DNA of 53,563 bases from Kofleriaceae bacterium (GCA_025357755.1 JANXOP010000272.1:1-53563), one strand, 5' to 3'; shown: positions 43,594-51,928, numbered from the stretch's first letter. Notes: generated from the letters alone by a model not told the origin. Translations and numbers: made by a program.

Positions 43594-44700
43594 ATGCGCA
43601 CCAGCGAAACGACCGAAGCTCCCGATGCACAGCTGACCGTGACCACAGTCCCACTCGCGCGCGATCGAGACGATCGTCCGGTGCCATTACCGGAGGGCGC
43701 GGTGGCCTGGCAGGTACGTCGTCACACCGGCGGTCGTCCGCGCATCTACGTGGATGGTTCGAAGCGACCGATGCAGCTATCGCTGACGTACACGCTTGCC
43801 GACCTCGACGAGATTCTGCCGCCGGGCACGTATCGCCTCGATCTCGTGAACGCGGAAGGCAAAGCGCTCGGGCTGACGATCAAGATCAACGTAGGAGAGG
43901 ATCACAGCGTGGCCTCGGGGGGCGCGCAGCTCGGCGAGGACGACGACGACAACAATGAGGACAACGCCGCCGTCTCGCTGGTCGCGCGTTCCGACATGCG
44001 CTTCATCCTCGAAGCCAACGTACGGTCAATGCAGCTCGCATTTCAACACAACGAGCGCACGCTCGCCTCGGGTCTTCGGATGGCAGACACGTTGCGCGAG
44101 GGTATTCAGACGCTCGCCGAGGCACAGGGCGAATGGATCAAGTCGTTGGTCGCGGCTCGCGGTTTTCCTCGTAACGGATGGCAGACACCTACGCCAGCTG
44201 CACTCGTTCCGGCGCACGCCGATCGCGACGAACACGAGGAAGACGACGACAGTGACGTGGAAGGGAACGCAGGCAAGTACGTCGAGTTTGGCGTCGGCAT
44301 CATGACGCTGGTCAACAACCTGATGGCGCAGTTCATGCCGCCGAAGCGGGCTGACAAGGCAGCACCCAGTCCGGAGTCTGCGACGACAACCGCGAACTTC
44401 GATTGGCGGTCGTTGCTCGATTGGCGACGCGCAGCGAAGACGAGTGGTAGCGCTTTGCCGCCCGCCGAAACTCAGAGCATCCAATCCGTCTTGGCTTCGA
44501 TGCCGCCCGCCCTACTTGGCAAGCTGATGGCGGTTCGCAGCAAGCTCGATCCCGACGAGCAGGCGCGTGTGATGGCGATCGTTGCGGAAATCCCGACGGA
44601 GGAGCTGCCTGCGATCGCGGCGTCCCTCGAGAAGATGTCCACGGATGAGATCGTCGCCTTGTTTCGCACCCAGCTTGCGAAACCGGCAGGTGGTCAGTGA
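43594..44700 (+). CDS. Island protein of unknown function, first gene of the integrase operon
   Basis: This is a 368-residue protein that I do not recognise. Residues 20-105 are beta-rich (AVAWQVRRHTGGRPRIYVDG; GTYRLDLVNAEGKALGLTIKINV). An acidic patch (GEDDDDNNEDN) follows. Residues 130-190 are helical (FILEANVRSMQLAFQHNERTLASGLR). A second acidic linker precedes a C-terminal helical part (VLASMPPALLGKLMAVRSKLDPDEQARVMAIVAEI). There is no signal or membrane segment. It overlaps the next gene by 4 bases (GTGA) and is thus coupled to the HTH and integrase genes. It may be a DNA-binding or assembly partner of the recombinase; that is conjecture. Confidence 0.75.
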   Translation: MRTSETTEAPDAQLTVTTVPLARDRDDRPVPLPEGAVAWQVRRHTGGRPRIYVDGSKRPMQLSLTYTLADLDEILPPGTYRLDLVNAEGKALGLTIKINVGEDHSVASGGAQLGEDDDDNNEDNAAVSLVARSDMRFILEANVRSMQLAFQHNERTLASGLRMADTLREGIQTLAEAQGEWIKSLVAARGFPRNGWQTPTPAALVPAHADRDEHEEDDDSDVEGNAGKYVEFGVGIMTLVNNLMAQFMPPKRADKAAPSPESATTTANFDWRSLLDWRRAAKTSGSALPPAETQSIQSVLASMPPALLGKLMAVRSKLDPDEQARVMAIVAEIPTEELPAIAASLEKMSTDEIVALFRTQLAKPAGGQ

Positions 44701-45167
44701 CACGAAAGCGTGCTGCCGATGAAACGGCGCTGATCCACGTCCCGCACAACGAACTCGTGATGAGACGGGCCCACGAGATCGTCGGCGGAGACCTCGTCGC
44801 AAAACCGTCGCGTCTGACGAAACAACCGACAAACGACAACGCGGCGAACCCGGACCTACTCGTGCTGGATGTCGACCCGAAAACGGTCATGAAGACGATC
44901 GCTGCCGGGATTTGCCTTGCTGGGATTCAACTGATCGAACGTCATCGCGGTCGCTTGCTGCCTCCGGCCGAGAGCAACGTCGACGTGCTCACCGCCGACG
45001 AAGTTGCCGAGTTCCTGCGTCTCGATCGCAAGACGGTCTACGACTACGCGGGCCGCGGTGAGATCCCATGTCAACGACTCGGCAAACGGATCCTGTTCTC
45101 CCGCGCCGCGCTCGTGTCATGGTTAGCGCCGTGCTGCAAGGGCTCGTCGGAAAGCGACTCGACATGA
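44697..45167 (+). CDS. Excisionase-like HTH protein
   Basis: This is a 156-residue protein with GTG start at 44697. The C-terminal third is a MerR/HTH_17-type DNA-binding domain: VDVLTADEVAEFLRLDRKTVYDYAGRGEIPCQRLGKRILFSRAALVSWL. This is the form seen in excisionases and element-encoded regulators next to tyrosine integrases. The N-terminal 95 residues have no clear domain; a short hydrophobic stretch (AAGICLAGIQLI) is visible. Its TGA overlaps the integrase ATG by 4 bases. It probably binds att-arm DNA and sets integration versus excision. Confidence 0.82.
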   Translation: MTRKRAADETALIHVPHNELVMRRAHEIVGGDLVAKPSRLTKQPTNDNAANPDLLVLDVDPKTVMKTIAAGICLAGIQLIERHRGRLLPPAESNVDVLTADEVAEFLRLDRKTVYDYAGRGEIPCQRLGKRILFSRAALVSWLAPCCKGSSESDST

Positions 45168-46327
45168 GCGTACGACGAGAGAAGCGGTTTGGAACCTGGT
45201 TCTACCGCAAGTGGGTTCGCACCTTGGATGGACGCAAGGTGCGGATCTTTGGAACTCCGAAAGCCGAGGGCTTGCCCGAAACGCGGGCAGGCGCCGAGGA
45301 AGCGGAGCGAAGAGCAATCACACGCGTCCTCAACACCGGCGAGCTGAAGAAGCTCGTCAAGATCATGAAAGAGGTGCCTACGGTTCGCGAGTTCAGCGAG
45401 GTCTTCCTCGAAGCATCGCGGATCATGAACAAACCGTCGTCGGTCGAATCGAAGGAGAAGATCCGACGCGTGCATATCGTGCCGCGGATCGGTGACCTCC
45501 GGCTCGATCAGGTGACGTACTCGGTGATCGAGGACTTGAAGGTCGCGCTCGCCAAAGCGTCCATCAATACCGACAAGACGTATCGCGAGGCAAAGATCGA
45601 GACGACGTCGAAGCGACGCCTATCAGCCAAGACGATCAACAACTGCCTGACCGTGCTCCGGCGAATGCTCGTGGTCGCGCGCAAGCGTGGCCACATCACA
45701 AGCGTGCCGGACTTCGAGTGGATGAAGAGCGTGCGGCCCGAGTTCGACTTTCTCGACTTCGAGGAAGCCGAGCGGCTCGTCAACGCGGCGGAAGGTGAGT
45801 GGCGCACGATGATCGTCGTGGCGCTGCGCACCGGAATGCGGCACGGCGAGCTCATCGCGTTGCGATGGGAAGACGTCGATCTCGTCGCGGGTCGGATCAC
45901 CGTGCGGCAGAACTGCGTGAGCGGCGTCATCGGGACGCCGAAGTCAGGCAAGCCGCGCGAGATCCCACTCGGTGATGACGTGAGGGGGGTGCTCAAGGCC
46001 CAGCGTCATCTCCGTGGTCCGCTCGTGTTCTGCGAGATGGACGGGAAGATGCTGAAGGTCAGCATGACGAGGCATCCGTTGTGGCGCGCGTGCAAACGGG
46101 CAGGGCTACGCCAGATCACATGGCACACGCTCCGTCATTCGTTCGCGAGTCACCTGGTCATGCGCGGCGCGACGATGACCGCGGTCCAGGAGCTACTCGG
46201 CCATTCGTCGATCGTGATGACGATGCGCTACGCCCATCTCGGACCTCAGGTCGTCCGTGAAACCGTCAGGCTTCTGGATGGTCTGGGCAGAGAATGGGCA
46301 GAGCAGTCGAAGAACGCAGCTAAGTGA
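45164..46327 (+). CDS. int: Tyrosine recombinase/integrase
   Basis: This is a 387-residue integrase. The start ATG 45164 overlaps the stop of the HTH gene; longer frames from 45068 would overlap that gene wholly. It has an N-terminal arm-binding-like region, a core-binding domain (about 70-175) and a catalytic domain with R226 (GMRHGEL), H321 and R324 (WHTLRHSFASH), H347 (LLGHSSIV) and nucleophile Y356 (MRYAHL). All catalytic residues are present, so it should be active. It stops 9 bp before the att core at the tRNA-Ala 3' end, and GGGCAGAG repeats lie in its last codons. Confidence 0.95.
   Translation: MSVRREKRFGTWFYRKWVRTLDGRKVRIFGTPKAEGLPETRAGAEEAERRAITRVLNTGELKKLVKIMKEVPTVREFSEVFLEASRIMNKPSSVESKEKIRRVHIVPRIGDLRLDQVTYSVIEDLKVALAKASINTDKTYREAKIETTSKRRLSAKTINNCLTVLRRMLVVARKRGHITSVPDFEWMKSVRPEFDFLDFEEAERLVNAAEGEWRTMIVVALRTGMRHGELIALRWEDVDLVAGRITVRQNCVSGVIGTPKSGKPREIPLGDDVRGVLKAQRHLRGPLVFCEMDGKMLKVSMTRHPLWRACKRAGLRQITWHTLRHSFASHLVMRGATMTAVQELLGHSSIVMTMRYAHLGPQVVRETVRLLDGLGREWAEQSKNAAK
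46285..46303 (+). repeat. Paired GGGCAGAG repeats near the right island end
   Basis: Two GGGCAGAG copies start 11 bp apart inside the 3' end of the integrase gene, 34 bp left of the att core. They match the pair at 33731-33749 in sequence, spacing and orientation. Confidence 0.5.
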
Positions 46328-46336
46328 CCTGAAGTA

Positions 46337-46360
46337 CGGTGGAGATTAGGGGGATCGAAC
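46337..46360 (+). repeat. Right attachment site core at the tRNA-Ala 3' end
   Basis: This 24-bp copy is identical to the left att core. It comprises three flanking bases and the acceptor/T-arm end of tRNA-Ala. The tRNA on this side is intact, as expected when insertion regenerates the gene. Confidence 0.85.
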
Positions 46361-46412
46361 CCCTGACCTCGTGAATGCCATTCACGCGCTCTCCCAGCTG
46401 AGCTAAATCCCC
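46340..46412 (-). tRNA. tRNA-Ala(GGC)
   Basis: This is a 73-nt tRNA. The acceptor stem GGGGATT pairs with AATCTCC and includes the G3-U70 pair that identifies alanine tRNAs. The D arm has AGCTCAGCTGGGAGAGC, the anticodon is GGC (46379-46377, positions 34-36), and the T loop is TTCGATC. The discriminator is A73; a full CCA is not encoded. It serves as the attachment site for the island. Confidence 0.97.
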
Positions 46413-46431
46413 GGGTATGTGTGAGGCCGCG

Positions 46432-46460
46432 TTTCTACCGACGTGCTCGAACCAAGTCAA
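46432..46460 (-). promoter_or_regulatory. Promoter of tRNA-Ala
   Basis: On the minus strand TTGACT (46460-46455), a 17-bp spacer and TAGAAA (46437-46432) form a sigma-70-type promoter, about 20 bp upstream of the tRNA 5' end. Confidence 0.65.
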
Positions 46461-46481
46461 GCGTCGGCCGACGGTGGTTGG

Positions 46482-47084
46482 CTATTTGGCCTTCGGCGGG
46501 ACGTCGTCGGGATGCATGTAGTCGGCGAGATCGCTGTCGTCATCCTCTTTTGCGAAGCTGATCCCCCCGAGTTTTTTTGGGGCAGGGCGGTCCACGGGGG
46601 CGGTGGGCGGGGACTCCGTGGCGGGCGGCCGCCAGACCCGAGCAGCCGCCGCCGTCGCGGCCGCTCGGGCGGGCGCGACCCACTTCGACGACGTCACGGT
46701 GCCTTCCTCGCGCGCGTCGAACCGCGATCGCGACGGCGCCACGGCGAGGTCTCGATGCTGGGGCTTGTGGGGCCGATCGTCCTCGGGAGGATGCTCGGCA
46801 TCGAGCTCGTCGAGGTGTGCGACGAGGTCCGCTGCCTCGGGCAGCTGATCGAGCTCGATCTCGCCGCGACGGATGAGATCGAGGACGATCTCGCCGAGGT
46901 CTGCGAGGGCTTCGTTCCGGCGACGACCCGAGAGTGCATCGTCGAGGCGCGCCCGACCTTCACGCGCACCGCGCTCGAGGACGTCGCGGAGTCCGCCGGC
47001 CTGCGCGAGCGTGGTGCGAAGCAGCGTGCCGAGGGTTCCTCGAAGCTCGGGTGGTCGGAAGCCTCCACGTCGTTGCCGTGCCAT
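46482..47084 (-). CDS. Conserved hypothetical protein
   Basis: This is a 200-residue protein from ATG 47084 (MARQRRGGFRPPELRGTLG). The N-terminal half is helical and regular: TLLRTTLAQAGGLRDVLERGAREGRARLDDAL, and EALADLGEIVLDLIRRGEIELDQLPE. The C-terminal half is a Pro/Ala-rich disordered tail ending in SFAKEDDDSDLADYMHPDD. The longer frame to 48614 is antisense to the propeller gene and is rejected. There is no signal or membrane segment. It lies 39 bp from the divergent lipoprotein gene. I believe similar proteins occur in other Myxococcota, but the function is unknown. Confidence 0.7.
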   Translation of the reverse strand: MARQRRGGFRPPELRGTLGTLLRTTLAQAGGLRDVLERGAREGRARLDDALSGRRRNEALADLGEIVLDLIRRGEIELDQLPEAADLVAHLDELDAEHPPEDDRPHKPQHRDLAVAPSRSRFDAREEGTVTSSKWVAPARAAATAAAARVWRPPATESPPTAPVDRPAPKKLGGISFAKEDDDSDLADYMHPDDVPPKAK

Positions 47085-47123
47085 GTGGTGAGAGTAGCGC
47101 AATTGGACTACCGTCGAAGCGCT

Positions 47124-49103
47124 GTGAACTCGCGTGCATTGGTCATCGCCTGCTCGCTGCTCGCAGGATGTCCGCCGCCAGAGCCGGTCGCGCCACCGCC
47201 GATTCCACCGGCGTCGTCCGGCAAGGTCCGCGTCCGCGTGTTCACCGAACCCTCGCCGGTCAAAGAGATCGGTAGTGCGGGCCGGTTCCTGTTCGTCGCG
47301 ACGGACGATTCGATCCAGAGGTGGGACGAGAACGGCACCGTGATGGTGATGTCCGCCGATCACGGGCTCTCGGGCGAGAAGATCGTCGCCCTCGCACCCG
47401 ATCCGGATCGCAAATGGCTCTGGGTGCTGACCGATGCGGGGCTCGGGCACTACGACGCGCAGTCCGAGATCTATACCGAGCTGTCGGCCCCACCGGCCGC
47501 GATGAATGTCGACTACGCGGAGCTCGCGAAGGAGGGCGCCAGCCTGAGCTCGGCTGCCGAGGGTGGCGTGTGGTTGGGCACGGCGAAGGGCCTGCTGTTC
47601 GCGAGCGACAAGGGCGGCTGGCTTTCGCTGCCCGTCAAAGATCCGGTGCGCGCGGTGCTTCGTGATCACGCGAACTGGGTGTGGATCGCGACAAAGCAAG
47701 GCCTGCTCGCGCGCAAGACCAACGGCGACGTGATCAAGATCGGCCCGAGCGTGGGCTGCGATGTGACCGAACCGAGGATCCTCGTCGCGGCGCCGGGCGA
47801 TCGCGTGATGGCGATCGGCAGCGATCCCGAGGGTCACGAGAAGATCGCGATCGGCAGCAAGGCCGGCTGGGTGAGCTATCGCGCGCTGCCCGACCTCACG
47901 TGGGATGCGGCGACCCGCGAAGGCGACTCGCTGATGCTGATGGGCGGCAATCGCGTGTATCGCGTCTCGCCCGCGGTCGTGAACGGTGCGGTGCGCCCGC
48001 TCGCGCGCGAGGGCGTCCGGCTCGTGCCGACGCAGAGCGGCGTGACGAGCGAGTGGGTGATCGATCCGATCGACATGGTGCTGCCGCCGAGCCCGACCAC
48101 GCTCGGCGCGACCAAGGACGAATTGCTCGTCGGTACGCGCGACCTCGGCACGGCGCGCTATGCGCGTGGCGATGCTCATCCGCGCGATTGGTTCCGGCGC
48201 AAGCAGATGTTCGAGGATGCGAACACGCTCTCGGTCGCGTGTCGCACGCAGAACGATTGCTGGGTCGCGGCCGGCGCGCGCCAGGCGTGGCACTGGACCG
48301 GCGAGCGCCTCGCGGCGGGCGGTCCCGATCAGATCGTGCTCGCGGTCGCGCGCGATCCGGGCGGCGTGATCTACGCGCTGCATCGCGCCCCCAATGAAAA
48401 AGAAATCCACATGTCGCGCGTCGAGGCGACCGGCCCGTGGACGCAGATCGCCAAGGTCGTGCTCACCACGCCGGGGGATGTTCCCGAGGTCAGCTTCACG
48501 CGGTTCGCCTCGACAAGCGCGTTGTGGATCGGCCTGCGCTATCGCGATGGTAACGAGCGCCGCGCGTACGGTGTCGCGATCGTCGAGCCCGCGACCGGCA
48601 AGGTCACGTATCACCGCACCGAGCAGGGAACGCAGGCAGCGAAACTCAAGATGCTGCCGATTCCGGTCGGCGTCGTCGACGGCGATCTACGCGGCGACAC
48701 CGCGTGGTTCGCGACGAACGAGGGGGTCGCGCGGCTCCAGAACAACAGCGTCAGGGTGTGGACCGAAGCCGACGGACTACGCAGCGAGCTCGCGCGCGCG
48801 ATCACGATCACCGCCGACGGCATCGTCTATGTCGGCACCGGCGCGGGCGCGGCGGTGTGGGACGGTAAGGCCTGGGCGTTCCCGCCGGCGCTGCAGTTCG
48901 AGATCAACGACCTCGTTGCTACGCACAACGGCCAGGTCTGGATGGCGACCGAGCGCGGCATCGCGGCGTGGGATGGCAAGAAGGTACGTCGCGTCGATAC
49001 CCGGCGCGGCCTCGCCGAGAACTCCGTACTCGATGTCGCGGCCGATCAGTTCGATCGCGTGTGGGCGCGCGGTCCCGGCTCGCTCACGCTGATCAGTCAG
49101 TGA
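47124..49103 (+). CDS. Beta-propeller lipoprotein
   Basis: This is a 659-residue protein with GTG start 47124 and a lipoprotein signal ending in SLLAGC, followed by a Pro-rich linker. The body is a series of propeller-type repeats with W/D-rich strand pairs: FLFVATDDSIQRWDENG, WLWVLTDAGLGHYDAQS, VWLGTAKGLLFASDKGG, WVWIATKQGLLARKTNG, TAWFATNEGVARLQNNS, IVYVGTGAGAAVWDGKAW and VWMATERGIAAWDGKKV. These resemble two-component-regulator-type (Reg_prop) propellers without the kinase. It is likely anchored in the outer membrane as a sensor or scaffold. Its stop abuts the stop of the MOSC gene. Confidence 0.85.
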   Translation: MNSRALVIACSLLAGCPPPEPVAPPPIPPASSGKVRVRVFTEPSPVKEIGSAGRFLFVATDDSIQRWDENGTVMVMSADHGLSGEKIVALAPDPDRKWLWVLTDAGLGHYDAQSEIYTELSAPPAAMNVDYAELAKEGASLSSAAEGGVWLGTAKGLLFASDKGGWLSLPVKDPVRAVLRDHANWVWIATKQGLLARKTNGDVIKIGPSVGCDVTEPRILVAAPGDRVMAIGSDPEGHEKIAIGSKAGWVSYRALPDLTWDAATREGDSLMLMGGNRVYRVSPAVVNGAVRPLAREGVRLVPTQSGVTSEWVIDPIDMVLPPSPTTLGATKDELLVGTRDLGTARYARGDAHPRDWFRRKQMFEDANTLSVACRTQNDCWVAAGARQAWHWTGERLAAGGPDQIVLAVARDPGGVIYALHRAPNEKEIHMSRVEATGPWTQIAKVVLTTPGDVPEVSFTRFASTSALWIGLRYRDGNERRAYGVAIVEPATGKVTYHRTEQGTQAAKLKMLPIPVGVVDGDLRGDTAWFATNEGVARLQNNSVRVWTEADGLRSELARAITITADGIVYVGTGAGAAVWDGKAWAFPPALQFEINDLVATHNGQVWMATERGIAAWDGKKVRRVDTRRGLAENSVLDVAADQFDRVWARGPGSLTLISQ

Positions 49104-49580
49104 TCAGTCCGTAAGAATCCGCACGCGATCGCCGCACCGGATGACCCCACCGCGCTCGATCTTCGCGCAGATCCCGCCGTGGCCGCGCATCGCCTGGAAC
49201 CCGCCCGCGCCGAGCGCGATGTCCATCTTGTCGCACGGGGCAAACGCGCTCGTGCCGACGAGGATCACGTCACCGATCGCGAACCGCTGCTTCTGCAGCG
49301 AGATCAGATTCACGCCGCTCACGACGAGGTTGCGCCGCACGAGCTGCGGCGTGACTTCGCGGCCGACGAGCGCGCCGATCACCGGCAGGTGCTCGGCCTG
49401 GATCAGCGTGACCTGGCGGTTACCGCTCGCTTTGTAGCGGTCACCGACCAGGCCGCGATCCGCGACCGCTTCGACCTCGTCGAGCACGGTCATGGCTTCG
49501 CCGCGCGACGGACGGAGACCGATCCACGCGACGGTGCCGATCTGCGGCACGATGTTCAAGCGTTCGACGAGCGACAGCAC
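49104..49580 (-). CDS. MOSC-domain protein
   Basis: This is a 158-residue protein with GTG start 49580. It matches a MOSC domain (MOCO sulfurase C-terminal-like): VEAVADRGLVGDRYKASGNRQVTLIQAEHL, then RRNLVVSGVNLISL and FAPCDKMD with the conserved Cys (C116). The C-terminus is GHGGICAKIERGGVIRCGDRV. Such proteins are linked to molybdenum-cofactor-dependent or sulfur-transfer chemistry and are often cytoplasmic. No Moco gene is nearby, so its partner is unknown. It lies just downstream of the permuted esterase on the same strand. Confidence 0.92.
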   Translation of the reverse strand: MLSLVERLNIVPQIGTVAWIGLRPSRGEAMTVLDEVEAVADRGLVGDRYKASGNRQVTLIQAEHLPVIGALVGREVTPQLVRRNLVVSGVNLISLQKQRFAIGDVILVGTSAFAPCDKMDIALGAGGFQAMRGHGGICAKIERGGVIRCGDRVRILTD

Positions 49581-49594
49581 CGCCTAGGTGTAGC

Positions 49595-51928
49595 TCAATC
49601 CGCGACTTCGGCCGCCGACGGATGCTTCGTTCGATACGTCGCGTCGATGTGATCCATCAGCTCGAGCAAGTTGAGCTCCGATCGCGCGGTGCCACCGAGC
49701 GGTGCATCGAGATAGAACGTGCCTTGCTCGCACTGATCCCCCGTCGGATCGACCGGCACGCCGCTCTTCTGCGGCTGACACTCGCCGTCGACGAACACCA
49801 TGATGAACTTCTGCAGCCGGCTCGCGAGCGGCTCGCTGCCGATCATGTGGTTCGCGACGACCGCCGAGAGCGCGATCAAGTCGTCGGGCTTCTGGCCGTA
49901 GCCGTGGAGCACGTAGACCACCGGGTAGCGCTTGGCCTCGTTGCCGGCGACGTTGTAACCGGGCGGCAAAAACAGCGCATACGGGCTGTTGCGACCGGTG
50001 GTCGGCGATACGAACGCTTGGCTCTTCAGGGTCTGGCCACCATCGAACACCTCGTCGCGATCACCCTCCGGGAAGTGCTGATCGATGAACGCGAACGCGG
50101 TCTCGATGCGATAGATGATCTGGTTCGCGGTGCCGACGTGGCGACCATCGCCAGCGGCGATCTCGGCCGCCGATGCATCGGGACTGCCGTAGCGGAGGTA
50201 GCCGTGCTTCGGCAGATCCTTCCACGCGATCGTCGTGAAGTCGTAGGTCGCATCGGTCGCGCCCGGCACGAGGCCGCCGAAGCCTTCGTAGACTCCGAAG
50301 GGCAGGCCATAGATCCCGGTCGCTTGCCCGACTGCTTGATTCGTGGAAACCGAGTTGTTGAGGAAGTCGCGCACGCCCGCGTCGAACCACATCGCCATGT
50401 GGTTGCGCTGATCATCGGTCAGCGCGGCGAGGTCGCGGATGAAGTCGCTCTTGTACCAATTGAGGACGTTCGGCGAGACATCCCACGTGCCGTTGCCCTC
50501 GCCGTAGTCGTAGCAATTCGCGCCCGTGCCGGCCTGGCAGGTGCCGGCGACGCCATCGAGGCCGACGTCCTCGAACGGCTCGTTCGGTTCGCGATCGCCG
50601 TTGCCTTCGGTGCCGGTCGGGTTGCGCAGATAGTGATAGTCATCGCGGTCTGGATCCGGGTTCGTGACCGGATCGTAGCCAGGCTCGTCCTGATCGGCGA
50701 GGCCGTCGCTGCCGACATCACGGAAGGGCTCGTAGCCATTCGTGATCACCGGCTCGCCCGGATCGCGCTTGCCGTTGCCATTGAGATCGACCGCGAGCAC
50801 GAGCTCGGCCGGATCTTGCTGCGCGAGCGTCGGGTCGTAGACGCCGAGGCCGAGCGACGCGCTGTCGCCACCATCGCAGAACGTGATCACGGGCTTGTCG
50901 CCGGCGGGGTTGAATTCGCGATCGTAGAAGTTGGTCAGCACCTTCGCGTTCTCGGGCAAGCAGCGCGTCGCCGGCTGGGTCGCGAAGTAGCCGAAGTCGA
51001 CGCCCGGCGGCGCGTACGGGTTCACCGGGTTGTAGAGCGCCGGGTTGCCCATCGCGCGCGCCATGTCGCGCGTCCCCTTCATGTAGAGCGAGCGATCGAG
51101 CGTGAGCCCGACGCCATCACCCTGTTGATAGAGCATGTGCTCGAAGTCCGACGCGGTCTCGAACTGGCCGGGCTTCTGCGAGGTCAGCGGGCAGAGCTGG
51201 CCGAGCTTGGTGGTCGTCGCGTCGCAGAACCCGCCGTAGACGAAGTCGCGCACCATCGCGAGCGTGTAGACCATCGAGGGGCCGGGCTCGCCGCCCATGT
51301 CGCCGAACGAATCGAAGCGATCGGGGTGGCGCAGGGCGATCGACATCGAGGCGTTGCCGCCCATCGATACGCCGGTGATCGCGTTCCACGAGAACTGCTC
51401 CATGTGGGTCGTGCCCGCGGTCTTTTGCGCGACGACCTGGTAGGTCGTGAGCTCGCCACCTCGGAACGTGGCCCGCGACGCGTAGCTATCGGTGTCATCG
51501 ATCGTGCGGTTCGCGACTGGTGGGAAGAACGGCGTGCCACCCGCGTGCTGCGCGACGATCCGGACGTTGCCGCGCGTCCCGTGGTTCGGCATCCGCGCCA
51601 TCTTGTAGGGCAGGGTCAGGAGGAACGCGCGGTCCGAGCTCGTGCCCTCGATCCCGAACGCGACCGCCGGGCCGAGTGCCACGTAGCCCTCCGGTGCGAT
51701 GTCCGCAGCGCACGCGATCGTGAGCGCCTGACTCGGGATGGTCGTGTGCTCGTCCGCCGCGATCGTCGCGCCGGTCAGATCGTCGCCCGCGGTCACCGCG
51801 ACCGGTGTGGCCATCGTCAGGGTTCCGGACACGCCAGTACCGCAGGTGATGCTGTCGCTCTTGTCATCGCCGCAGCCGAACGAAAGCTCGGCGGTCAGCA
51901 GGCAGGCGGCCAGTAGAAGTCCCCTCAT
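49595..51928 (-). CDS. Putative esterase lipoprotein with permuted alpha/beta-hydrolase order
   Basis: This is a 777-residue protein from ATG 51928. The lipoprotein signal ends at ELSFGC (C19). A ZU5-like or beta domain (about 30-175) precedes a nucleophile elbow ITGVSMGGN (S188). Middle sections contain calcium-loop-like units (DLNGNGKRDPGEP, DVGSDGLADQDEPG, DVGLDGVAG). At the C-terminus (666-777) lies what is normally the first half of a putative-esterase fold: YPVVYVLHGYG, FIMVFVDGECQP, FYLDAPLGG and LLELMDHIDATYRTKHP. Thus the HGxG strand follows, rather than precedes, the serine motif. A secreted carboxylic-ester hydrolase is likely; the substrate is unknown. The gene ends 14 bp before the MOSC gene. 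Confidence 0.83.
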   Translation of the reverse strand: MRGLLLAACLLTAELSFGCGDDKSDSITCGTGVSGTLTMATPVAVTAGDDLTGATIAADEHTTIPSQALTIACAADIAPEGYVALGPAVAFGIEGTSSDRAFLLTLPYKMARMPNHGTRGNVRIVAQHAGGTPFFPPVANRTIDDTDSYASRATFRGGELTTYQVVAQKTAGTTHMEQFSWNAITGVSMGGNASMSIALRHPDRFDSFGDMGGEPGPSMVYTLAMVRDFVYGGFCDATTTKLGQLCPLTSQKPGQFETASDFEHMLYQQGDGVGLTLDRSLYMKGTRDMARAMGNPALYNPVNPYAPPGVDFGYFATQPATRCLPENAKVLTNFYDREFNPAGDKPVITFCDGGDSASLGLGVYDPTLAQQDPAELVLAVDLNGNGKRDPGEPVITNGYEPFRDVGSDGLADQDEPGYDPVTNPDPDRDDYHYLRNPTGTEGNGDREPNEPFEDVGLDGVAGTCQAGTGANCYDYGEGNGTWDVSPNVLNWYKSDFIRDLAALTDDQRNHMAMWFDAGVRDFLNNSVSTNQAVGQATGIYGLPFGVYEGFGGLVPGATDATYDFTTIAWKDLPKHGYLRYGSPDASAAEIAAGDGRHVGTANQIIYRIETAFAFIDQHFPEGDRDEVFDGGQTLKSQAFVSPTTGRNSPYALFLPPGYNVAGNEAKRYPVVYVLHGYGQKPDDLIALSAVVANHMIGSEPLASRLQKFIMVFVDGECQPQKSGVPVDPTGDQCEQGTFYLDAPLGGTARSELNLLELMDHIDATYRTKHPSAAEVAD

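Larger units (their letters stand above)
33612..46360. mobile_element. Genomic island integrated at the 3' end of tRNA-Ala(GGC)
   Basis: About 12.7 kb is bounded by an exact 24-bp direct repeat (33612-33635 and 46337-46360). This repeat is the 3' end of the tRNA-Ala gene plus flank. A tyrosine recombinase ends 9 bp before the right repeat and is coupled to an excisionase-like HTH gene, which is the standard layout of tRNA-targeted integrative elements. Cargo: a SIR2-like protein, a Wadjet jetA remnant, a carboxypeptidase-regulatory/PDZ protein, a coupled GNAT + APH-type pair, argS, a WYL regulator and an unknown protein. The left part (SIR2 region) looks visibly lower in G+C than the flanks. 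Conjugation genes are absent, so mobility would need help. Confidence 0.8.

Noticed and set aside
46482..48614. The full 710-residue minus-strand frame
   Set aside because: Only the downstream 200 residues from ATG 47084 look like a protein; the upstream part is antisense to the propeller lipoprotein.
49622..51916. A 764-residue plus-strand open frame
   Set aside because: It lies fully antisense to the lipoprotein esterase gene, is Arg/Ala/Val-rich and has no motif; high G+C keeps opposite frames open.
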